Assembly (NCBI RefSeq): GCF_014699035.1
Contig: NZ_JACXAA010000002.1
Coordinates: 496,001 to 560,000 of the forward strand
DNA from: Spirosoma validum
Lineage (GTDB): Bacteria; Bacteroidota; Bacteroidia; Cytophagales; Spirosomataceae
Reading direction: 5' to 3'
Length of the DNA stretch: 64,000 nt
In this document: positions 8,941 to 17,302 of the stretch, piece after piece
Position numbering within the stretch: position 1 is the first letter of the stretch
How the letters are laid out: every line of letters begins with the position of its first letter
Program-made: the position numbers and the translations under genes
Notes under the pieces: model-generated
The model's database searches: none
What the model saw: the letters and a program-made list of their open reading frames with translations, nothing else
Told to the model about the DNA's origin: nothing

Positions 8941-9828
8941 ATGATTAAGCAGTTGATTGAAGACCTCGCATTCGATAGAATAACGCTTGGTCAAGGCCTG
9001 ACAAGAGCCAAACTAATTGCTAGTAAAACGCAGAATAGTTCTCTTAGAGAATGGGTTAATCAAGAACTCCAAGGTTATCCTAATGATGATCAGTTACCCG
9101 ATTACAGAGCCCTTCCATGCCAAACCGAAATCATTATAGGTCTTCCTTTTGGTGGCCAAGATATTATACCCGTTGGAGTTGCAGATCCTACCTTACGAAG
9201 ATATTATGATGAATACCGTGTGACTGATGGCATAACACATATTGAGTCCACACTGAAAGATCTTACTGACGAAATTAATATTGTAGTACAATTATCTACT
9301 CACCTAGCTCGCACGTTAGCAAATCGCTTTCAAAGTAACATAACTGCAAGAGGTGGAGGATTACAAGGGGTAAGGAAACAGTTTCGCAAAGCGAGTTATC
9401 AGGAAATAATAGAGTTAACTAAGCAAAAGCTTTTAGATACATTACTTGATCTGTATGAACAATTTCCCAACTTAGAAAACGAATTTATGGCTACTAAGGA
9501 AAACCTAAATAAGGTAGAAAACATTGTCAATAACCATATCTGGGGTAATAATAATCCAGTAAACGTAGCAACTGGGCAAAACGTTGTCCAAAAGGATATA
9601 ACCAACAATATCGGCTTCAGCGATTACTCAAAGCTTGAAAGCCTTGGTGTTCAAAAAGAAGAAATTGACGACCTGAAGGAGATTGTAAAAGATAACCAAG
9701 GGGATAAATCTGTCCTTAAAGAAAAAGTAATGAAATGGGTTATTCCTGTGGTAACGGGTGTAACATCTCGTGGACTGTATGATTATGCTCCTCAAATTAT
9801 GGAATTCGCTAAAAAGCTTGTAGAGTAA
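8941..9828 (+). CDS. AbiTii-domain protein
   Basis: A 295-residue protein whose first 70 residues (LIEDLAFDRITLGQGLTRAK, then WVNQELQGYP and LPDYRALPC) match the AbiTii domain. That domain is found at the N-terminus of proteins linked to abortive infection. The central part contains an Asn/Gly/Val-rich strip (NNNPVNVATGQNVVQ) like that in the neighbouring 11117-12160 protein. The C-terminus is helical with a hydrophobic VIPVVTGVTS segment that may touch a membrane. Codon use is AT-rich compared with flanking genes. A defence role is inferred from the domain and the company of other orphan genes; no partner enzyme is obvious. Confidence 0.7.
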   Translation: MIKQLIEDLAFDRITLGQGLTRAKLIASKTQNSSLREWVNQELQGYPNDDQLPDYRALPCQTEIIIGLPFGGQDIIPVGVADPTLRRYYDEYRVTDGITHIESTLKDLTDEINIVVQLSTHLARTLANRFQSNITARGGGLQGVRKQFRKASYQEIIELTKQKLLDTLLDLYEQFPNLENEFMATKENLNKVENIVNNHIWGNNNPVNVATGQNVVQKDITNNIGFSDYSKLESLGVQKEEIDDLKEIVKDNQGDKSVLKEKVMKWVIPVVTGVTSRGLYDYAPQIMEFAKKLVE

Positions 9829-9922
9829 GCACCATCGTATTTTTCTTGACTAACCTAACTTTTAGAAAGGCTGATGGCACTATTTCTCCTATGGTTTCCC
9901 GATTCAATATATTAGAATATTG

Positions 9923-11044
9923 TCAAGCAGACTGTGCACCATTTACTTTCAGTTCTTGTAATTCAACTGCGTATTTACCTGAAACAGGGTTAGCTAAGTA
10001 AAAACTAACGTTTGGGTAAGCTGATTCTCGTACTATCGACACAATTTCCTGTCGATTAGCTTCGCTGCATTTCATTCCAAAAATGATCTTTGTTAGCGCC
10101 TTTTTATTATAGTTGATTTTCCTCTTCTCTTCCGAATTTAGGCCCACCTGATAGATTCTGAGTTCCTTCTCGTATTGCCAGTCGACAGCTTTGGCGAAGG
10201 TCATATTACCAATAGCAATTTCCGGCTCTTCATTAAAATCGGTTTTAAAGAACGTATCAGTATAATATACATCCAATGCTGAATGAATAAGCTTATCTGC
10301 ATTGTAGTCAAACTCAATACACACGCCCTTGTGGTTATAGGCGTAATGGGACCACATCAAAATATTTGTGTAACTTCTGGAAAAACATGATATGCCAACG
10401 TTCCCTACAGCTTCCTCAAAGGCATTTTTATAGTGTTCCTTAATTTCTTGAATTTGATCAGAGGTGATGTCACTAACATTAAATTGCCCTAACTTTTTTA
10501 GATAAACTGTGTATTGATGGTCGCTGCCGACAAAATCTACTAGCTTGGTTGAACAGTCAAAGGGATCATTAAAATTAGATGGGTTATTAAAATATAAATA
10601 ATTGTTTTTCAGTGAGTTGAGAAAGTGTGAATTGATTGTGGAGTATTTGTAGATGAAATCAGGGATGCCGATCTTTTTCCTAATTGCTTCAATCTCTTTC
10701 AATACGTCCAATTGTTTGGTTAAAGGCATTTTATTAATAGAACCGGTCGTTTTTGACTGTGAGCTGTCTGTTCTTGCATTAAGATCAATCTTGCCGATTA
10801 CTTTCAATCCTGGTAAGCCGGTAGGTATTGGACTTGAGGTTGACTTATTGTCAGGTGAGAAGTTTTTAATCAGCGATGGGGTATTGCACCTTTTTGCTAG
10901 AAACTCCAACTGTTCCTGATTGACTTGTTAGTTAGGATTAATTTCAACACTGTATCCACCTTCTCGCAGGATTTTAACGACACTTGATAGTCCTTTACTT
11001 AATAGCTTAGCGACTAAGCTCAAACGCATTGAATTGGATGACAT
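9923..11044 (-). pseudogene. IF2_N-like + DUF2971 gene interrupted by one in-frame TAA
   Basis: Reading the minus strand from the ATG at 11044 gives a short N-terminal module (MRLSLVAKLLSKG..., then VVKILREGGYSVEINPN). It resembles the translation initiation factor IF-2 N-terminal-like domain. A TAA at 10930-10928 follows, and the same frame then continues without a gap as QVNQEQLEFLAKR, a linker with GLKVIGKIDL, and a DUF2971 domain (FIYKYSTINSHFL, NPSNFNDPFDC, MWSHYAYNHKGVCIEF). The second part alone could start only at a TTG (10909). IF2_N-like modules normally run on after NPN with more coding sequence, so I read this as one gene with a premature stop. Recoding or two-piece expression is possible. 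Total length 372 residues plus the stop. Confidence 0.7.
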
Positions 11045-11116
11045 GCTACTGTTATTCTTGATTTGAGCAAAAAGTTAATGATTAAAGAAACTCGCTTTGC
11101 TATAGGATTATGTGAC

Positions 11117-12160
11117 TCACTTCGCTAGTTGCGGAAGTAAGTGTCGTATGCCGTCAAGAATCAATGGTGTGTATTCATTTGATACGGCATCCATTAGTAG
11201 GGTCTCGATCATTTGCAGAGCTTTACCGATGAGACTAAAATTGGGCTCAGCTTTAGCCACCTGCCGTTCAACTACTTCTACTTGATGAATGGCCTCTTCT
11301 TTGGTATCGGACTCCAGCGTATCTATTTTATCAAGCAGATCCTTGATCTGGGTGGTCAACTTTTGCAATTCATCTTTTAACGTTTCTGGCGTCGAAACCC
11401 TAACGCTATTACTTCGATTTGCGGTGGCCTTCAAAAATGAATTGTTGCCCGTATTGATAATATTCCCATGCCCTGAATTATTGAAATTATATGAAATAAA
11501 AGGCTGTTGGCTTTTGTTCTCTTGCTCTCTCTTTTCGAGTAATTTCTTGAATCCCCCCTCTTCCTTTATTAGGTGAGTGTAGTTATTTCTAAATAGTGCT
11601 GGTCTATTTAGGAAAGGCTTCTTTTGAAATGCGCCAGACGCTACATTATACATTTCTTCTAACAGCAAGTCTATCCGAGCTTGATCTACATCTTTGAAGG
11701 CGGGAATATTTTGTTTGATGTGATTGGAATGCCCTTGATTAGTGGTCAAAATGTGACTAAGAATTAAATCGAACGCTTCATATTTTTCAATTGACACAGG
11801 ATTGCCAATTGACTTATAAGGGCTAATGCTCGTCACTAACAGATTTTCATCTTTATCATTCTCTTGAAAAAAGTCTCGAATTGTTTTTTTTGAACGTAAA
11901 ATAGTACGTCCGCCACTATCTAAGTAAAGGGTCTTATATCCCCCTGGGACACTATTGGGCGTCCAACCATCCGTGATTGAGCAAATGTTATTCTTGGTTA
12001 GAATATCCTCATACGTTCGACAATCCAAATCTTCAGGACTCCCGTGGGACGGAAATTCTTGATAGCCGTACAGAATTTCTGGGATTGTACCTATTGACGT
12101 CTTGGCTAAGGCACCAATAATCTTATCTAAGTTTTCAATATCCTGTTCAGAGTAGTCCAT
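11117..12160 (-). CDS. Unrecognised protein with C-terminal coiled coil
   Basis: A 347-residue AT-rich gene. I recognise no family in the N-terminal 200 residues. Around residues 215-240 is a strip of short Asn/Gly-rich strands (SYNFNNSGHGNIINTGNNS), similar in style to the AbiTii protein at 8941. The last 90 residues are a long charged helix pair (LKDELQKLTTQIKDLLDKI) followed by a hydrophobic helical end, as often seen in defence-linked or membrane-perturbing accessory proteins. It lies 72 bases upstream of the interrupted DUF2971 gene on the same strand and could be co-transcribed with it. Confidence 0.55.
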   Translation of the reverse strand: MDYSEQDIENLDKIIGALAKTSIGTIPEILYGYQEFPSHGSPEDLDCRTYEDILTKNNICSITDGWTPNSVPGGYKTLYLDSGGRTILRSKKTIRDFFQENDKDENLLVTSISPYKSIGNPVSIEKYEAFDLILSHILTTNQGHSNHIKQNIPAFKDVDQARIDLLLEEMYNVASGAFQKKPFLNRPALFRNNYTHLIKEEGGFKKLLEKREQENKSQQPFISYNFNNSGHGNIINTGNNSFLKATANRSNSVRVSTPETLKDELQKLTTQIKDLLDKIDTLESDTKEEAIHQVEVVERQVAKAEPNFSLIGKALQMIETLLMDAVSNEYTPLILDGIRHLLPQLAK

Positions 12161-12311
12161 ACTATTTATAAGTATGATTCTATTAGATATACTATGTTTT
12201 GTCGCTTCAGTTGAGCAGTACAGATCCTATGTTTACATACGATCTCAATCAGTAGCTTGCTGATAAGGCTCGCTTTGTCGATTAAGCTGTAACAATATTC
12301 AACCACACCAT

Positions 12312-13814
12312 ATGAAATCAACCTTTACCCTCCTGTTCTGCCTCGCTTTCCTCTTTAATAGCTGCTCGCCTAAAGAAACACCCCGACCAGCGCCCAAAGC
12401 CGTCTTCAACTGGTCTAGCTCCGGTAATGGAATAATTCAATTTACTGATCAATCGACCGAAGCTGATAGTTACGTATGGAACTTTGGGGACGGATCGCCA
12501 ACTAGTACTGAGAAAAGCCCCAAGCATACCTTTGAGAAGAACGCAAAGTACACGGTTACGCTGAGCGTTAAGAATCCGACGGCCGGTGATCAGACTAGCA
12601 AGGATGTCGAGGTCTCGTCCTTTGCGGCTCCGGTGGCCAGCTTTACAATGACATCAGGCGAAGATGGCCAAATGACTTTCACCAATACGTCGACCAATGC
12701 GCTGAGCTACTCCTGGGATTTAGGAAATGGTAGCGAAAGCTCCAGTGTATCCCCATCTGTAAAATATACCGAAAACAAGAAGTACACCGTCACACTAACG
12801 GCTGCCGGTAAAGGTGGGGCAGTTAAGACCAGTCGAGAGATCGAGATAGGCAACGTAAAACCGATTGTAGATTTCACCTGGACGAATTCAAATGGCCAAG
12901 TAACCTTCAACAACAAAACTAAGAATGCGGATTCGTACAGCTGGGACTTTGGCAACGGGAATGTGTCTACGGAGGCCAGTCCTGTATATAAATACACAAG
13001 ATCGGGCTCGTACAATGTTAAGCTAACGGCAAAGGGAAAGGGGGGTGAAGTTTCAAAAACAACCAGCATTTTAATCCCAGCTCTTTACTTGAGCCTTGCC
13101 GATGTTGTTGATGACCCCGGGTTGGTTAATTTTTTGCCAGGCGTATGGGGGGCATTTGTGAAAGGTGAAGGAAAAAAATATGATAATTATACCTACGAAT
13201 TTTCCAAAGCCAGTAATATAATGAATTACAAAAACACATATAATCCTTATGTGTATATTGATGATATTCAAACGACTAGCTTAGTTTATCAATTCGGGAT
13301 TGTTGATAAGGTAATTTCCGTAGATGGGTCGGTCGGTAAGACGAATAAGTACGCCAGATTTCAACCCATATCTGACGATGAGATGAGGCTGTTTCGAATT
13401 ATAGAAACAGCTACCTCCTATACTGAATTACTGCCTATTATTTTAACCCGAACCAGTAATCTTGAAAAAGAAGCGGCCGCTGTCGTTAATTCGCCTGCTC
13501 TACTTGCTACCTTAAAAGGTGTCTGGGATCAAGGTTCGTATTCTATTTATACTGATGTGTTCTTTGACTTTTCAGCAGGCAAAAACTATTACAGTTACAA
13601 TTCGAGCTTTCAGGGAGCTAAAAGCATCGATAAATATGAGTACAAGATCGATGCAAACAACGTATTGAGCTACCGGAGGTGGAACAGCAGTTTTGACCCC
13701 GCCTGGAAGAAGTACAAAGTCGAGGTCGTTTCTACTTCCATGCTCAAGCTGTATAGTGTTGATGCCAACGGGAAGGCGAGTAGTCAGGCCGATTATACAT
13801 TACAGAAGAGATAG
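12312..13814 (+). CDS. Lipoprotein with three PKD domains
   Basis: A 500-residue protein with a lipoprotein signal (FLFNSC, Cys18). Three PKD repeats follow at about residues 30-100, 105-180 and 185-255, each with the YxWDFGDG-type motif (YVWNFGDGSP, YSWDLGNGSE, YSWDFGNGN). The C-terminal half, about 245 residues, has repeated aromatic strands and no family I recognise. It should be anchored in the outer membrane and bind glycans or proteins at the surface. It stands alone on its strand between the AT-rich cluster and the XRE regulator. Confidence 0.75.
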   Translation: MKSTFTLLFCLAFLFNSCSPKETPRPAPKAVFNWSSSGNGIIQFTDQSTEADSYVWNFGDGSPTSTEKSPKHTFEKNAKYTVTLSVKNPTAGDQTSKDVEVSSFAAPVASFTMTSGEDGQMTFTNTSTNALSYSWDLGNGSESSSVSPSVKYTENKKYTVTLTAAGKGGAVKTSREIEIGNVKPIVDFTWTNSNGQVTFNNKTKNADSYSWDFGNGNVSTEASPVYKYTRSGSYNVKLTAKGKGGEVSKTTSILIPALYLSLADVVDDPGLVNFLPGVWGAFVKGEGKKYDNYTYEFSKASNIMNYKNTYNPYVYIDDIQTTSLVYQFGIVDKVISVDGSVGKTNKYARFQPISDDEMRLFRIIETATSYTELLPIILTRTSNLEKEAAAVVNSPALLATLKGVWDQGSYSIYTDVFFDFSAGKNYYSYNSSFQGAKSIDKYEYKIDANNVLSYRRWNSSFDPAWKKYKVEVVSTSMLKLYSVDANGKASSQADYTLQKR

Positions 13815-13952
13815 TTGGCAAAACAATGTGCTTAGGTTAACGGCTATACAGACCTTTTACTCATAAATGCACTTTTCCTGACCATTCGTGGTGTATGTTG
13901 TCTGCTCGATAAGAGTGATTACTATTTTTACATCATTCACAGCACAGATGCC

Positions 13953-14165
13953 ATGTCAGATATAGCAGAACAAGTCGGAGAACTCATTAAGCAAACTCGG
14001 AAAGAAAAAGGTCTAACTCAGAAGGAATTAGGAGAGAAGATTGGAGTATCTGAATCAATGATCAATAAGTATGAAAGTGGGAAACAAAATCCAACAATAG
14101 CAACTCTTTCGAAAATCATCGAAGCATTAGGAGTACGCTTAAAAATCAGTGTTGAGAAGAGATAA
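13953..14165 (+). CDS. XRE-family HTH regulator
   Basis: A 70-residue single-domain Cro/cI-type protein: LIKQTRKEKGLTQKELGEKI then SMINKYESGKQNPT, an intact HTH_3 domain (residues about 8-62). Nothing follows the HTH, so it has no sensor or oligomerisation part. A perfect 24-base palindrome lies 13 bases after its stop and may be its operator or its terminator. It may control the phage-like operon starting at 14368. Confidence 0.85.
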   Translation: MSDIAEQVGELIKQTRKEKGLTQKELGEKIGVSESMINKYESGKQNPTIATLSKIIEALGVRLKISVEKR

Positions 14166-14178
14166 AAAATTTACCCTC

Positions 14179-14202
14179 AAACTTGAATAGCTATTCAAGT
14201 TT
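14179..14202. repeat. 24-base perfect palindrome
   Basis: Two 12-base arms meet without a spacer: AAACTTGAATAG and CTATTCAAGTTT. It sits 13 bases after the XRE gene and 166 bases before the next operon. No spacer loop and only a weak T run after it favour a protein-binding site over a terminator, though a terminator cannot be excluded. Confidence 0.7.
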
Positions 14203-14367
14203 ATGTAATATTGTATTGTCAATAAGGAGCAGAAAAGGCGAAATAGTACCGGGGAGGTTGCCCGCTGGACCGTATGTAACGAGTTGACTATCAATAAAAA
14301 ACCCCAATGCTAGAGTTTCTCAGGCCATAGCAAAGGGGCATGTATAACATCAAACCTCTCAGTTAAA

Positions 14368-14859
14368 ATGTCTACGGAGCAAAACTACGTGGGTAGGGCG
14401 AACTACGCAAATTCCCCTGTGCCAACGGTTACCCAAATTCTACAAACGGCCATAAATGCCGTCCCATCGGTCGAAAATCGACCATCAGCCCATTTTTCTT
14501 ACTCTCGCTACCTGATTGACCAACTTTGTCAGGAAGGGCGTATTACTCCCCTTGAGCGGCCCCAGGCTGGCATTGCCACCACTCAGGACGACAGCATGAG
14601 CCCCAGGCTACCCGAAGGCGTTGACTTTATAGCCGTGACGGTACAGCCCGTCCAGTATCATACCCTTATCGGGAAGGTCGTAGCCGTGACCGTTAAAGCT
14701 GACCGGTTCGCTTTTTACTTAGGCCGCGTGGTGTGTATTACCCCTCATTACGTTCGGGTTAGCCGCGATAACGCGGAATGGTCCGACCGCATCGAAAGCC
14801 GGTCGGTGATTGCCAGTATGGCGCGGGTGGTGTCGGTTTTGGAAGTCGCGGTTAACTAA
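14368..14859 (+). CDS. S24/LexA-like protein lacking the catalytic lysine
   Basis: A 163-residue protein. The stretch TTQDDSMSPRLPEGVDFIAV looks like the S24 peptidase signature around the catalytic serine (GDSMxPxL). The partner segment where LexA/UmuD have the catalytic lysine reads FAFYLGRVVCI, with no suitable lysine. The fold is therefore probably S24-like but not self-cleaving. It is first in a tight operon of seven genes and has a diverged relative two genes on (15185-15592). A regulatory or decoy role for a repressor is a guess. Confidence 0.55.
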   Translation: MSTEQNYVGRANYANSPVPTVTQILQTAINAVPSVENRPSAHFSYSRYLIDQLCQEGRITPLERPQAGIATTQDDSMSPRLPEGVDFIAVTVQPVQYHTLIGKVVAVTVKADRFAFYLGRVVCITPHYVRVSRDNAEWSDRIESRSVIASMARVVSVLEVAVN

Positions 14860-14871
14860 GGAGGGCAAGCT

Positions 14872-15192
14872 ATGAAACAGACGACTCTTTTGCCCGAGGA
14901 TCGGCACGAACTAGAAGCGGCCTTTCACAAAGCACAAACCAAACTGCTTGACACCGTTGACGCTTATTTTGGCGAACGTCACGGCCTGACCTCTACGGAG
15001 GCTATCAATGAACTCCTGTTTTTGTGGTTAACCACACCCTCGACGGTGCTGACTACCAAGTCTACTCAGAATGTATTGCAACTGACTCTGGATCTAACCT
15101 CGCTGCTGGCTGAGCTGCAAACCCAGCTAACGGATCTGACCTTTCTGAAAGACCAGATCGAAAAATGCAAAGAGGAGGTGAGCCATGAGTAA
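14872..15192 (+). CDS. Hypothetical coiled-coil protein of the phage-like operon
   Basis: A 106-residue acidic helical protein ending in a coiled coil (LAELQTQLTDLTFLKDQIEK). No family recognised. The start is well supported: AAGGAGG at 14858-14864 lies seven bases before the ATG. It overlaps the next gene by eight bases. Confidence 0.55.
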   Translation: MKQTTLLPEDRHELEAAFHKAQTKLLDTVDAYFGERHGLTSTEAINELLFLWLTTPSTVLTTKSTQNVLQLTLDLTSLLAELQTQLTDLTFLKDQIEKCKEEVSHE

Positions 15193-15592
15193 ACACCGTG
15201 TTCACCCCCTAAGCTACCAGACCCAACAGTTAATGCTGGGCTGGCTGGTCAGCAACGGCGATCTGACCGAAAAGGAGGCTAAGTACTGCTTTATCTGTCC
15301 GGTAACCGACGATAAAATGGCCCCACAACTGCGGGTTGGTGGCTTGTACGTGTGCCGCTCAACGCCCCCCGCCTGGCATTCGGATTTGGTGGGTAAAGTG
15401 GTGGATGTGTGGCTGGTCGATGAAGCGGATAAGCCCTTAGATCGTCACGTAGTAGGCCGTCTGACAGCTATTGACAGCGAGCGGCTTTATCTGAGTTATG
15501 ACGATGAGGCTTTTGCTCCTTCCCAGATTGAGCGTAGTCAGGCGGCCAATGTATCACTTGTGCTGTTGGTCCTAAACCGTCCTGTTGTATGA
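15185..15592 (+). CDS. S24-like protein with the catalytic serine replaced
   Basis: A 135-residue protein whose PVTDDKMAPQLRVGGLYV segment aligns with the DDSMSPRL region of the first gene of the operon, but with lysine where the serine should be. LVGKVVDVWLV then aligns with its LIGKVVAVTV. So this is a second S24-like fold with a broken active site. GAGGAGG at 15172-15178 precedes the ATG. It overlaps both neighbours (eight bases upstream, ATGA downstream), so translation is coupled. Confidence 0.55.
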   Translation: MSKHRVHPLSYQTQQLMLGWLVSNGDLTEKEAKYCFICPVTDDKMAPQLRVGGLYVCRSTPPAWHSDLVGKVVDVWLVDEADKPLDRHVVGRLTAIDSERLYLSYDDEAFAPSQIERSQAANVSLVLLVLNRPVV

Positions 15593-15909
15593 CCACTACC
15601 CACACCACCACCCAGCAGCGTATCGAGCAGCAACTAGCCGAATACGACCGCACCATCAACGCCTTTGTCAGCGTCGATGAAGGATCTACTGAAACCGTTC
15701 GGGCGCTGTGTACCACGCTCGAACAGTGGGTACTGACCGAATACAAAAAAGAAGCCCGCGTCAGTACCGATGAAGACATGCGATTTCACGACGTGGTCAT
15801 TTGCCGAATGCTGCGCATGATTGAGCTGGTCGTGACCCTTGAGGCAAAAATCAACTACGAACGGAACTGGAAAAGCTACTTAGTCGAAAAGGAGGTGAAT
15901 CGTGACTGA
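15589..15909 (+). CDS. Hypothetical protein of the phage-like operon
   Basis: A 106-residue, mostly helical protein starting with a Thr/His-rich leader. No family recognised. Its ATG overlaps the preceding stop (ATGA) and its end overlaps the GTG start of the antirepressor gene by eight bases, so it belongs to the operon. Confidence 0.55.
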   Translation: MTTTHTTTQQRIEQQLAEYDRTINAFVSVDEGSTETVRALCTTLEQWVLTEYKKEARVSTDEDMRFHDVVICRMLRMIELVVTLEAKINYERNWKSYLVEKEVNRD

Positions 15910-16918
15910 GCTGATCAGCATTACCACTAATGAGCAAGGCGTGTCGATAGTCTCCGCTCGCGAGTTATTCGAGTTTCTGGGTCTTGATAAAACTCACTGG
16001 TCCCGCTGGTCCAAGAAGAACATTGTCGATAACCCATTTGCTTCAGAAGGAACCGATTGGACGGGGTTCGCCATCATGGCGAACGGTAACCAGACCAGTG
16101 ATTACGCCATTTCAATTGACTTCGCCAAAAAGCTTTCGATGAAAGCGCCGACCGAAAAAGGCGAGCAAGTTCGGCAGTATTTCATCGAAGCCGAGAAAGC
16201 CCTGCGTAAACTGTCCGCTCCGGCCGCTTTGCCCGCTGATCTAACCCTCCTGAACCTGATCAGTCAGCAAACCCAGCTACTGACCGGGCAAGCGCAATTG
16301 ATCACCCAACTGCGCGCCGACGTTGACCAGATCAATCGGGGAACCAGGCCCATACAACCTGCACCGGTTAGAGCTCTCCCAACTTCCAGTTCGCCCGGCC
16401 ACAACGCTCAGCTTCGGGAGCGGTTTCTGAGCCTGATCAGCAACTATTGCGCGTATCACCAGGCCGACTTTGCTAGTACCTACAACTATCTGTACCGACG
16501 CATGCACGACGTATACGGGGTGAACGTGCACCGATTAAACCGCGCCGGCAATGAAAGCCTGCTGGATACCATCGAGCGCTACGGACGACTGGCGGATCTC
16601 TACAAGCTGGCCAGTAACGAGCTGATCTACCTGGAGGAAAAACCAGTCAGGCTCGTTAAGCACACTCTGGACAACATAACCGACGAGCAGCGCCAGGCGA
16701 TCTTTCGGCGCGCGTTCCTTCTGGATGAGTCGCTACTGTACGCTCAGCTGCGGGCCAACCTGATGGAAGCCTCGGAGATCGTTGGTGTGCCGCTGGCTAA
16801 AACCCGGGCCGAGGTCTTTATCACAAGGGCGGTGAATCTGGGCTATTTGCTTAAACACCGCAATCCGGGCCAGCGCTACGAATGCTACCGACTCAACCAG
16901 CAGCGATTTCCGATCTGA
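15902..16918 (+). CDS. AntA/AntB-type phage antirepressor with a RepA-shared C-terminal domain
   Basis: A 338-residue protein. Residues 1-100 are an AntA/AntB domain: VSARELFEFLGL, HWSRWSKKNI, then YAISIDFAKKLSM and GEQVRQYFIEAEKAL. Phage antirepressors with this domain bind and inactivate repressors. The last 75 residues match the C-terminal domain of the ATPase at 1-1226 (38 of 74 aligned positions identical by hand count, no gaps). The start is GTG at 15902, with AAGGAGGTGA at 15889-15898. The shared domain links this operon to the replication module 15 kb away; binding of the same DNA repeat is a reasonable guess. Confidence 0.75.
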   Translation: MTELISITTNEQGVSIVSARELFEFLGLDKTHWSRWSKKNIVDNPFASEGTDWTGFAIMANGNQTSDYAISIDFAKKLSMKAPTEKGEQVRQYFIEAEKALRKLSAPAALPADLTLLNLISQQTQLLTGQAQLITQLRADVDQINRGTRPIQPAPVRALPTSSSPGHNAQLRERFLSLISNYCAYHQADFASTYNYLYRRMHDVYGVNVHRLNRAGNESLLDTIERYGRLADLYKLASNELIYLEEKPVRLVKHTLDNITDEQRQAIFRRAFLLDESLLYAQLRANLMEASEIVGVPLAKTRAEVFITRAVNLGYLLKHRNPGQRYECYRLNQQRFPI

Positions 16919-16921
16919 GCC

Positions 16922-17302
16922 ATGAGAAGTGCAATAACAACCTACGCGCCGGGAGTAGAAGCTGCTCCCGGCCGTAGTCTGCCAGTGATCATCGACCGGT
17001 TGCCCCGGCTGGTTCTACTAGCGAGTGTTGTCCGGATTGAGGCTGTGGGCAGTCGCTGCCAGGTCTGCACTCAGGACGGCCGGTTGTACCCCGTTGCGGG
17101 GACGCTGGTTAGTTTGGCCCGGCTGGTGCCCCACTTCTGGCAGCCACACCGTTCGCACCTGGTCAACCCCGCTTACGTGTGTTGCCTGCCGGGCTCGGTA
17201 CGTCATCAGGGCCGGTTGCTGCTGAAGATTGGCGGGTGGGTTCCCGTCTCCCGTCGGCGTAAGGAGGCTATTTACCAGCGGCTTAAACAGCTTTCAGCAT
17301 GA
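16922..17302 (+). CDS. Stand-alone LytTR DNA-binding protein
   Basis: A 126-residue protein consisting almost only of a LytTR domain: VVRIEAVGSRCQVCTQDG, then TLVSLARLVPHFWQPHRSHL and GWVPVSRRRKEAI. These are the strands and the PHRSxLVN and VPVSRR signatures of the family. There is no receiver domain or membrane part, so its activity is not set by a cognate histidine kinase in the usual way. It starts four bases after the antirepressor and overlaps the YopX-like gene by four bases. Confidence 0.75.
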   Translation: MRSAITTYAPGVEAAPGRSLPVIIDRLPRLVLLASVVRIEAVGSRCQVCTQDGRLYPVAGTLVSLARLVPHFWQPHRSHLVNPAYVCCLPGSVRHQGRLLLKIGGWVPVSRRRKEAIYQRLKQLSA

